Shown here: one piece after another, positions 1-5,043 of the stretch
Layout: the number at the start of each line of letters is the position of its first letter
How positions within the stretch are numbered: position 1 is the stretch's first letter
NCBI GenBank assembly: GCA_026713505.1
Contig: JAPOOH010000265.1
Location: 1 to 5,043 of the forward strand
Direction: 5' to 3'
DNA from: Chloroflexota bacterium
GTDB lineage: Bacteria; Chloroflexota; Dehalococcoidia; Lucifugimonadales; Australimonadaceae
DNA length: 5,043 bases
Translations under genes and position numbers: made by a program
The notes under the pieces: generated by a model
Database searches by the model: none
What the model was told of the DNA's origin: nothing
What the model saw: the letters and a program-made list of their open reading frames with translations, nothing else

Positions 1-587
1 CGGCCACGCTGCGGGGAGGGAGTTCCTGCGGCGACGTCGTCATCGCGTCGGGGGTCGGCGACTGGGGAGACGGCCCGTTGATGCGCTGCACGGCGATGGT
101 GCATGCGACCGCGCGCGTGCGGGAGGTCGTCACACCCGCCGACTGGCACGCGCTGTGCGCGTCCCACCCGCGCGTGAGATCGAAACCGGAGCCAAGCCCT
201 CCTCCCCGATCTGGGCGGCACTACGCCCCGCTGGGCGTGGCACAGGAGGGCCCGGACCGCGATGGGATGCTCGTGCCGGACTGGAGCGCGCTCGCGGCGG
301 ACCTGGACGGCGTACACCTGACGTTCGCCGGGCTGCTGACCGTTCCGTTCGTGGAGCACGAGTCCGACGCGGGGCGCACGATGATGTGGTCGTGGGACAC
401 CGAGGGCACGACGTGGCTGCAAGGCGACTTCCTGCGCGCCGGGGAGCCGCTGCCACCCGCGCCGGAGGGCCTGGACTCGGACGAAACGGTCCGCTACCTG
501 AGTGAGGACCACCTGGGCATCCCGCGTTCGGGGACCCTCATGCGGGCGCGGCACAGGCGTTGGTGGTGGCCGTTCGGGCGGGGCTAG
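1..587 (+). CDS. Hypothetical actinobacterial-type protein, 5' end outside window
   Basis: The reading frame is open from base 3 to the TAG at 585-587 and gives 194 visible residues. The first possible internal starts are TTG at 78 and ATG at 81, but the translation upstream of them (DVVIASGVGDWGDGPLMRC) is protein-like and runs smoothly into the rest, so I read the gene as entering from the left rather than starting at 78. Visible blocks are WGDGPLMR, PADWHALCASHP, VPDWSALAADLDGVHLTFAGLLT and a Trp-rich MMWSWDTEGTTWLQGDF. From memory, this arrangement (a 'WGDxPLMR' block, then 'DW..L...HP', then 'PDWs.va.d.DgVHLt..G.LT') matches an unnamed family common in Streptomyces and relatives. No catalytic motif, signal peptide or membrane segment is evident, and the C-terminus is basic and Trp-rich (RRWWWPFGRG). 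It converges on the FAH remnant, sharing the palindromic CTAG stop site. Function unknown. Confidence 0.72.
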   Translation, partial: ATLRGGSSCGDVVIASGVGDWGDGPLMRCTAMVHATARVREVVTPADWHALCASHPRVRSKPEPSPPPRSGRHYAPLGVAQEGPDRDGMLVPDWSALAADLDGVHLTFAGLLTVPFVEHESDAGRTMMWSWDTEGTTWLQGDFLRAGEPLPPAPEGLDSDETVRYLSEDHLGIPRSGTLMRARHRRWWWPFGRG

Positions 588-739
588 CGGCGGGCTGTGG
601 AGGGGGCCATGTAGATGCAGCGCTCCCAGGTGCGTTTGAGCGGGTCCGAGACGTGCACCGTCATGCTGCCGATGCCGGCGATCTCGATCACGACCGTCTC
701 GCCGTCCTGCAGCGGGCAGAGCCCCTCGTGCCTGGATGC
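584..739 (-). pseudogene. C-terminal remnant of a fumarylacetoacetate hydrolase (FAH)-family gene
   Basis: Read on the minus strand, the last ~50 codons before the TAG at 584-586 give SRHEGLCPLQDGETVVIEI, then AGIGSMTVHVSDPLKRTWER and a short tail ending PSTARR. This matches the C-terminal beta-rich end of FAH-family enzymes (hydrolases and decarboxylases of aromatic and acylpyruvate catabolism), which carry a G-V-x-P-L-x-x-G-D turn followed by '.v.iEi.giG.m...V.DPLkR.W'. Intact members are roughly 250-330 residues with metal-binding acidic residues further upstream, all absent here. The frame stays open upstream, but the translation beyond about base 740 no longer resembles the family and is the shadow of the plus-strand gene at 830-1636. 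Two cysteines (GLC-P and ER-C-I) stand where glycine is usual, which is compatible with decay. The boundary at 737-740 is approximate. This is a gene cut by insertion or deletion and is not expected to make an active enzyme. Confidence 0.7.
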
Positions 740-818
740 GAGTAGTGGCAAAGATTGCGCCTGTATGCTATGGACATGACCGAGTTCCGAAAGAGCAGAC
801 TCTGAGGAGAGGAAGCTC

Positions 819-823
819 GGAGG
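819..823 (+). promoter_or_regulatory. Shine-Dalgarno GGAGG for the zinc-finger gene
   Basis: GGAGG is followed by a 6-base spacer and ATG at 830. It fixes the start of the downstream gene and is one of the stronger signs that this lower-GC frame is a real gene. A possible -10 element TATGCT lies at 764-769, but no convincing -35 is visible, so no promoter is called. Confidence 0.6.
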
Positions 824-829
824 TCTGGA

Positions 830-1636
830 ATGCCCGGGTACAGGAAGAAAGTGTGCCGGGAGTGTGGCCGGGTTTATGTGCGCCGGTATGTGCGGACATC
901 CGGCACTCTGGGCTGGTGCGGTCAGAACTGCTACATGAAGGACTACCAGCGGCGAAGAGAGGGCAAGGCGGCTGGCGAGCCGCCCGATCCAGTCGACGAC
1001 AGTGCCATTCAAGAGCCGCGGGTTATAGAAGCCCTTGCCTATGTGCTCCGGGGAGACTCTAAGGAGAGGGAGGCGATGGTTGAGAAACAGTCGTCCGGCG
1101 AACTCGAAGATGACGGCGAGATAGGGGAGTTTCATCTCGATGTCGTGGCGGACCGTGCCTTCGTTCCACAGACGCGGTTCGGCGAGGACAACAGCGTCGG
1201 CGTCGAGTGGGTGGGTCGTTGCTGGGTCTGGCTGACCGATGGCGCGGCGCCGACGCTCATGGACGCGGTGGTCCGGAGCGGAGAGGTCGCCAAGCTGTTG
1301 GAACCGGGCGAGGTGCGTCGTGTCCGAGCGGTCCAGCGGAGCGTCGAGACACGGGAGGGCGTTGTGGATGGGCTCGAAGTGTGGATGGAGTTCAAGGAGG
1401 ATCCTGAGCCCGACCGGAGAGCTGCTGCCAGAGGGCTTTGGGAGGGAGGGAGGGTCCTCATCGCAGACCGTGCTCGGGAGGAGATCAGAGCCAAAATCGG
1501 CACGTTGGTGAGGTTCACTGCGGGCGTCGTCGAGGTGGACGGTAGGCGGTACAGCGTGGGACTGAGAGACCTGGAGCCGGTCGACAGCCCTCAAGAGTCG
1601 CCGCCGGGAACGGGAGCGGCTTCTGACGGAAGCTAG
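830..1636 (+). CDS. Zinc-finger-like hypothetical protein (268 aa)
   Basis: ATG at 830 with a good GGAGG site; stop TAG at 1634-1636. The N-terminus is basic and has Cys9, Cys12, Cys30 and Cys34 (C-x2-C-x17-C-x3-C) in the pattern CRECGRVY...GWCGQNCY followed by KDYQRRR. That is the look of a small treble-clef or zinc-ribbon fold of the 'CxxCG..f......yCs..Cy' type, so zinc and probably nucleic-acid binding is inferred. Residues ~50-100 are charged and probably flexible. Residues ~100-250 look like a folded alpha/beta domain (EFHLDVVADRAFVPQ; LMDAVVRSGEVAKLLEPGEV; VDGLEVWMEFKED; VRFTAGVVEVDGRRYSVGLR) that I do not recognise. The last ~18 residues are Pro/Ser/Gly-rich. There is no signal peptide or membrane segment. 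Codon use is visibly less GC-biased than in the flanking genes (ATA, TCT, AGA, GTT and TAT appear), suggesting separate acquisition. It stands alone, between the truncated FAH gene and the convergent conjugation-type genes. Could be an element cargo or regulatory gene; function unknown. Confidence 0.72.
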   Translation: MPGYRKKVCRECGRVYVRRYVRTSGTLGWCGQNCYMKDYQRRREGKAAGEPPDPVDDSAIQEPRVIEALAYVLRGDSKEREAMVEKQSSGELEDDGEIGEFHLDVVADRAFVPQTRFGEDNSVGVEWVGRCWVWLTDGAAPTLMDAVVRSGEVAKLLEPGEVRRVRAVQRSVETREGVVDGLEVWMEFKEDPEPDRRAAARGLWEGGRVLIADRAREEIRAKIGTLVRFTAGVVEVDGRRYSVGLRDLEPVDSPQESPPGTGAASDGS

Positions 1637-1653
1637 TCGCCTCCGATTCCTCT

Positions 1654-1701
1654 CCTGACCACGTCCTGGGGTCTCATCGCCTGACGACGCTCTGGGGGTC
1701 T
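1654..1701. repeat. Imperfect direct repeat, two ~21-22 bp copies
   Basis: CCTGACCACGTCCTGGGG-TCT at 1654-1674 recurs as CCTGACGACGCTCTGGGGG followed by TCT at 1680-1701, with a few mismatches and one extra G. The core GACGCTCTG of the second copy (1686-1694) occurs again at 1708-1716. The repeats lie in the convergent gap between the zinc-finger gene and the replication-relaxation gene. Their role is unknown; a protein-binding cluster or simple local duplication are both possible. Confidence 0.4.
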
Positions 1702-1737
1702 GCCCTCGACGCTCTGCGGTTGAGGGCGCGGTCGAGG
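1702..1737. repeat. Competing inverted repeats in the convergent gap (possible terminator)
   Basis: GCCCTC at 1702-1707 pairs perfectly with GAGGGC at 1722-1727. Alternatively, CCTCGAC at 1704-1710 pairs perfectly with GTCGAGG at 1731-1737. The two hairpins share bases and so exclude each other. The position between the stops of two convergent genes (1636 plus, 1774 minus) suits a bidirectional terminator, but no T-run follows on either strand, so the role is uncertain. Confidence 0.35.
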
Positions 1738-1773
1738 ACTCATGAGGTTGATGCTCCGTTTCGTGTTGACGGA

Positions 1774-3417
1774 TCAGGTCCCGAGGAAGGGGGAACGGGG
1801 TTCGAATCCCTCCCCGGGGGTGAGCCAGGCGCGTCCCAGAGGTCCCTCCCGCTCCAGCAGTCCCCGATGGGAGACCATCAGGGGAACGGGCGTCCTCGTG
1901 CGCACCATCTCCTCGAGGGCGACGCGCAGGAAGTGGGTGGCGGCCAGGTCTTCGTGAAAGACCACGAGGACGGCGGGCCGTGCGCCGTGGTCGTCGATGG
2001 GCCGGTGGGAGGAGTAGTAGCGGAGGTAGGGAGCGAGGCGCTCCGCCATGGTGACGGGGCGCACGGCCCGGCGCTCCCATTCCAGGAAGAAGGGCCAGAC
2101 GACGCCCTTCCTTCGCAGGATGCCGAAGGCGTCGGGGTGCACGGACCGCATCCCGCCGAAGTGCCGGAAGTAGCGTGAGGCTCTGACGGGCGGGTCGAGC
2201 TGGTCGGTCTCGCAGTCCATGCTGCGGGCATGAGTCGCCAGCGCCGCGATGAAGCCGTGGACGGCGGTGGTGTGCTCGGCGTCCCTGAGCAGCTGCCGGC
2301 TGCGCCTGCCGGAGACGCTGCGCCAGTCTCCGGCATCGTAGGGGGCGGCGCTCCACCGCTTCCTGGCCCCGCCCACGGCGACGCGATCCCTGCGGGCCAA
2401 CATCGCCAGCGCCAGGTCAGTGAGGGCCAGGCGGCGGCCCGATGCGGGGGTGCGGACCATCATCCCGAAGGCCTCCAGGGCGGCGATGAGCTGGGACGCC
2501 CGCGGGCGGGAGACTCCCAGCAGTGCGGCCAGGTCTCGCAGTCCGAGCCAGGGCCAGTCGGAGACCAGGTCGAGGGCGCGCTTCTCGGTTGGCCTCAGCA
2601 GGGCGGGCAGCAGATAGCCGGGGGCATCGCCGCCCGGAGCGTGCTCGTCGACGTCGGGGGGAGGGGAGGCCCCCCGCGTCAGGGGCCGCTCGACGGGAAG
2701 CGCCCCCCTGCGGTCCATCCGGTCGATGACGGCCCGAAGGCTGACGGCGGCATTGACGGAGCGCAGCCGCCACACAGGGTCGTCCGGGGACGCCGCGACC
2801 GCCTCCCGCTCCAGGGCGAAGAGCGCCTCGACCGGCGCCTGGGCGAGGAACCTTCGGGCGTGTCGCAGCCGCACCTCGTCGGGGGCGATCAGCAGGACGG
2901 CCCCGGGCTGCGGCCCGTGGGTGAGCCGCCAGAGGCGCTTGGAGAAGCCCGTCCTATCGGTGGTTGGGCCCTGCCGGACGATGCCGACGGTCCTGCCGCC
3001 GGGGAGGGTCACGGCGGCGTCCATGGGCATGGCGCGGTACCAGCGGAATCGGACCGGGTGAGCGGTGTTCGCCATGGCGGAGGCGATGCGGTAGACGACG
3101 GCCACGGCGTCGAGGCGCTCCAGGAGGACGCGCCGCCACCGGGCCGAGACGGGGTGGTCGCGGAGCAGGTCTTCCGGACCCGTGTTCCGGGCATGGGCCA
3201 GCCGGCGGATCCCGGCGGCGGTGAGGTGAAACCTTCTCGTTGGCGGAGTCAGCCCGGTCCCGTGGGGGACGGAGGCGATCAGCCCCGCGTCCTCCAGCCT
3301 GGGGATGGCCCTGTAGCCCCCGCCCCTCGACCAGCCGGAGAGGGCGACCATCTCCAGCCGGTCGAGGAAGGGCATGTCGGCCAGGAGCCCGAGTATCTCG
3401 CCGTCCACGGGCCTCAT
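1774..3417 (-). CDS. Replication-relaxation (Replic_Relax-like) family protein, 547 aa
   Basis: Starts at ATG 3417-3415, overlapping the upstream ATPase stop as ATGA, with GAGGAG at 3431-3426 eight bases upstream. The frame is open further upstream to 3888, but that part is antisense-frame shadow of the ATPase. Stop TGA at 1776-1774. The protein reads as two similar halves. Residues ~5-75 are a winged helix-turn-helix (EILGLLADMPFLDRLEMVAL ... YRAIPRLEDAGLIASV ... FHLTAAGIRRLA). Residues ~130-190 are an alpha/beta segment (MDAAVTLPGGRTVGIV ... GAVLLIAPDEVRLRHARR). Residues ~275-340 are a second winged HTH (RDLAALLGVSRPRASQLIAA). Residues ~385-530 are the family's C-terminal domain, with HPDA (427-430), FFLEWERR (443-450), the helix MAERLAPYLRYY and the strand PAVLVVF (481-487). 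Replic_Relax proteins accompany plasmid and ICE transfer genes and are thought to act on DNA in replication or transfer. The HPDA/FFLEWER pair recalls acidic positions in nuclease-like folds; catalytic activity is inference only. The last 12 residues overlap a tRNA T-arm-like sequence. Confidence 0.8.
   Translation of the reverse strand: MRPVDGEILGLLADMPFLDRLEMVALSGWSRGGGYRAIPRLEDAGLIASVPHGTGLTPPTRRFHLTAAGIRRLAHARNTGPEDLLRDHPVSARWRRVLLERLDAVAVVYRIASAMANTAHPVRFRWYRAMPMDAAVTLPGGRTVGIVRQGPTTDRTGFSKRLWRLTHGPQPGAVLLIAPDEVRLRHARRFLAQAPVEALFALEREAVAASPDDPVWRLRSVNAAVSLRAVIDRMDRRGALPVERPLTRGASPPPDVDEHAPGGDAPGYLLPALLRPTEKRALDLVSDWPWLGLRDLAALLGVSRPRASQLIAALEAFGMMVRTPASGRRLALTDLALAMLARRDRVAVGGARKRWSAAPYDAGDWRSVSGRRSRQLLRDAEHTTAVHGFIAALATHARSMDCETDQLDPPVRASRYFRHFGGMRSVHPDAFGILRRKGVVWPFFLEWERRAVRPVTMAERLAPYLRYYSSHRPIDDHGARPAVLVVFHEDLAATHFLRVALEEMVRTRTPVPLMVSHRGLLEREGPLGRAWLTPGEGFEPRSPFLGT
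1790..1815 (+). other. tRNA 3'-end (T-arm)-like hairpin, possible attachment-site remnant
   Basis: GGGG-TTCGAAT-CCCT at 1797-1811 has the invariant T-loop form (G53, TTCGAAT, C61) with three G-C pairs and one G-T pair. A second run GGGG/CCCC (1790-1793 with 1812-1815) extends the stem past an AAC bulge. The bases after it (CCCGGGG at 1813-1819) could be the 3' acceptor strand, but no matching CCCCGGG 5' strand or convincing D and anticodon arms lie upstream, and no CCA follows. It is therefore at most a tRNA 3' fragment. Such fragments are common att-site relics of elements that integrate in tRNA genes. Chance G/C-rich sequence is the alternative. Confidence 0.35.
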
Positions 3418-5043
3418 TCCTCGAGCTCCTCGTCGGCCGCCCCGTCCGCCGTCTCGTCCGCGGTATCCGGGGCGTCGCCGCCTGGGTTCTGGTCGCGCTT
3501 GCTGCGCTGGTTGCGCCGGGGCTGCTGCTGGGACTGGCCATCGCTGTCCGCCGTCTGGGTCTCCTGGGCCTTCCGGAGCTTCTCCAGCTCCGCGCGGTAC
3601 TTGTCCACCAGGTCCTGCAGCTCCGCGTCCCGCCGTTCGAGGTCGCCGGCCGGTGTGAGATAGCTCTCGGCCCGGGCGCGGATGCGGTCGGCCGCATCCG
3701 CGTCTCCCGGCTCCGGCATCGCAACCCTCATGGAGAAGGCGTCCATCCGCTCCTTGCCCACGGTGGCGCGGACGTAGCACTGGTGGACGGGCAGCGACGT
3801 GATGTCGTCCTCGGTGACCCGCTCCCTGCCCAGCTCCCAGACGAGCTGGCGGGCGTCCGAGCCCGCCACCTGGAAGACGGCGAGACAACCCACGTTGGCG
3901 AGCAGGGTGTCGCGCATGGTGCGAGAGAGGTCGTCGAGCTTGGCGAGGCTCTGGGTGGCGAGGATGAAGGATGCGCCGAACTTGCCCAGCTCGCTCAGCA
4001 TCGACTCGTAGTCGACGCCGGGCATCGACTGCATCTCGTCGACCACCACCAGCGCCCCACGACGCTGGTGCAACGGCAGACTGCCCTGCTCACGGATGAC
4101 CGAATCGACGAGGTTGAGGAGGGATGCGCCCACCAGTGCGGCCACGTCGCGGCCCACGGTGCCCTGGGAGGTGGAGACGAGCAGGATGCCGCCGTCATGG
4201 ATGACCCTGCGCAGATCGATGGTGGAACGGGACTGGCCGAGGATGGCCCTTGCCCGCTTGGAGGATGCGTAGTAGGAGAGACGGGTCTGCACCGGGGCCA
4301 GGGCGTCGGCGCGGGTCTCCCGCCGCCAGCCGAAGAAGTCCCTGGCCCACCACTGGAGCAGGTAGGGATCGTTGACCTTGGCCAGCACGTCGGCGCGGAA
4401 GTCGTCGTCGGCGAGGATGCGGAGGCCGTCGAGGATGGTGTACTGGTCGCCCGCCTCCGTCCGCTCGTTCGCCTCGTGCAGGCTCTTGACGGTGAACTCC
4501 AGTATGGACTGCATCCTCGGTCCCCACTGGTTCCACAGGCCCCTGGCGATGCGCACCACGGAGTCGGCGGTGCGGTCCCTGTCGGCGAAGATGCGGGTGT
4601 CCAGCAGGTTGATGCCGGGGGCGCCCCGCTCGTCGGCCAGGTCGATGAGGCGCACCTGCTCGATGAGAGGCCCGGGGACGTGCTCCAGCAGTCCGCCAAC
4701 GAGGTCGGCATGGGGGTCCACGACGACGATGGCGTCTGAGTCCCTGCCTGCCGCCTTCTCGCGCATCTTGTGGGCGACGAGGTGGTGCATGAGGGTGGAC
4801 TTGCCCATGCGGGTGCGGGCGACATAGAGATGGTGCCGTCTGAGCAGGTCGTCGGGGAAGTGGACCTTCCGGGGCGTCCCGGTCACGGTGTCGCCGACGT
4901 GGGCGCCGCCGCTGACGCTGCGGGCGGTGGGCAGCAGCACCTTCGCCCCGGCGCGGGCCACCAGGGGCGTCTCGTCCCGCGCACCCGGCGGGTGCCAGAG
5001 GCAGGCCGCCTCGCGGACGCCCAGGACGCTGCGCCTGCCGAAG
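3414..5043 (-). CDS. Type IV secretion/conjugative DNA-transfer ATPase (VirD4/TraG/HerA-like), 5' end outside window
   Basis: The frame is open from 5042 to the TGA at 3416-3414, with 542 visible residues. A GTG at 4961 could be read as a start, but 27 residues before it include the conserved LWHPP motif (visible residues 15-19), so the gene continues past the right edge. Walker A is ARTRMGKST (75-83) after the typical 'H-x-YV' strand. A VVVDPHADLV block (106-115) and INLLD follow. Walker B is ALVVVDEMQ (330-338), then FILATQSLAKLD (360-371) and NVGCLAVFQVAGSDA (383-397), the order seen in TraM-recognition/VirD4-type coupling and DNA-transfer ATPases. Residues ~447-492 are charged and helical, probably coiled coil. 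The last ~50 residues are Gln/Arg-rich, then strongly acidic (DEELEE). No transmembrane helix is visible, though one could lie in the missing N-terminus. The expected role is ATP-driven handling of DNA at the membrane during conjugative transfer, with the coupled replication-relaxation protein as partner. A HerA-type translocase is the alternative. Confidence 0.87.
   Translation of the reverse strand, partial: FGRRSVLGVREAACLWHPPGARDETPLVARAGAKVLLPTARSVSGGAHVGDTVTGTPRKVHFPDDLLRRHHLYVARTRMGKSTLMHHLVAHKMREKAAGRDSDAIVVVDPHADLVGGLLEHVPGPLIEQVRLIDLADERGAPGINLLDTRIFADRDRTADSVVRIARGLWNQWGPRMQSILEFTVKSLHEANERTEAGDQYTILDGLRILADDDFRADVLAKVNDPYLLQWWARDFFGWRRETRADALAPVQTRLSYYASSKRARAILGQSRSTIDLRRVIHDGGILLVSTSQGTVGRDVAALVGASLLNLVDSVIREQGSLPLHQRRGALVVVDEMQSMPGVDYESMLSELGKFGASFILATQSLAKLDDLSRTMRDTLLANVGCLAVFQVAGSDARQLVWELGRERVTEDDITSLPVHQCYVRATVGKERMDAFSMRVAMPEPGDADAADRIRARAESYLTPAGDLERRDAELQDLVDKYRAELEKLRKAQETQTADSDGQSQQQPRRNQRSKRDQNPGGDAPDTADETADGAADEELEE
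3426..3431 (-). promoter_or_regulatory. Shine-Dalgarno GAGGAG for the replication-relaxation gene
   Basis: On the minus strand GAGGAG lies 8 bases before the ATG at 3417, inside the last codons of the ATPase gene. Together with the ATGA stop/start overlap it selects 3417 as the start over upstream in-frame candidates and implies translational coupling to the ATPase. Confidence 0.65.

Noticed and set aside
741..769. Promoter for the zinc-finger gene with -10 TATGCT at 764-769.
   Set aside because: No recognisable -35 at 16-19 bases spacing and no correctly spaced extended -10, so it is mentioned but not called.
770..805. Eleven-residue leader-like ORF (MDMTEFRKSRL) upstream of the zinc-finger gene.
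   Set aside because: It has no ribosome-binding site and no run of regulatory codons or attenuator hairpin; likely chance.
1740..1823. A complete tRNA gene on the plus strand ending near 1820.
   Set aside because: Only the T-arm fits. No acceptor partner for CCCGGGG, no consistent D arm, no CCA, and the candidate anticodon loop (around GTTGATG at 1747-1753) has a pyrimidine at position 37 and wrong spacing.
740..2356. Long minus-strand open frame running from 2356 down into the FAH remnant (590 codons in all).
   Set aside because: Only its last ~50 codons resemble a protein family. The rest is Arg/Pro/Ser-rich shadow opposite the zinc-finger gene and out of frame with the replication-relaxation gene.
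3418..3888. Upstream in-frame extension of the replication-relaxation gene to a start at 3888.
   Set aside because: The added 157 residues are Arg/Gly-rich frame shadow of the ATPase C-terminus. ATG 3417 has a Shine-Dalgarno and an ATGA overlap.
2230..4739. Long plus-strand open frames (2230-3663 and 3240-4739) opposite the conjugation-type genes.
   Set aside because: Low-complexity Gly/Arg/Pro/Ala compositions typical of antisense frames in high-GC DNA. The minus strand there carries recognisable Walker motifs and winged HTHs.

Overview
The window looks like high-GC actinobacterial DNA, or DNA from a similar high-GC Gram-positive, crossing the edge of a mobile or accessory region. The evidence is the strong G/C bias at third codon positions, GTG/TTG-type starts, and the resemblance of the leftmost protein to a family I recall from Streptomyces-like genomes. 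The genus cannot be named from sequence alone.

Layout, left to right. (1) Bases 1-587, plus strand: the 3' part of an unnamed actinobacterial-type protein gene whose 5' end lies outside the window. (2) About 584-739, minus strand: only the last ~50 codons of a fumarylacetoacetate hydrolase (FAH)-family gene, convergent with gene 1 and sharing its stop site (CTAG). Similarity stops abruptly near 737-740, so this is a truncated remnant marking a junction. (3) 740-1636: lower-GC DNA with one plus-strand gene (830-1636) for a 268-residue protein that has an N-terminal four-cysteine zinc-finger-like motif and an unrecognised remainder. (4) 1637-1773: a short convergent intergenic gap with imperfect direct repeats and competing hairpins. 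(5) 1774-5043, minus strand: two translationally coupled genes. The upstream one (3414-5043, 5' end outside the window) is a VirD4/TraG/HerA-like conjugative DNA-transfer ATPase. The downstream one (1774-3417) is a 547-residue replication-relaxation family (Replic_Relax-like) protein. The two overlap by ATGA.

How it fits together. The ATPase and replication-relaxation pair is typical of conjugative or integrative elements in Gram-positive bacteria, where the ATPase is expected to act on DNA at the membrane and the partner to bind or process DNA during transfer or replication. A zinc-finger orphan gene beside a broken housekeeping gene is what the edge of such an element often looks like. A T-arm-like sequence (tRNA 3'-end signature) lies under the last codons of the replication-relaxation gene and could be an attachment-site remnant, but no complete tRNA can be folded there. 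No integrase, relaxase, rRNA, complete tRNA, CRISPR array or insertion sequence is visible. The strongest leads are the apparent internal duplication in the replication-relaxation protein, the unclassified zinc-finger protein, and the junction near base 740.
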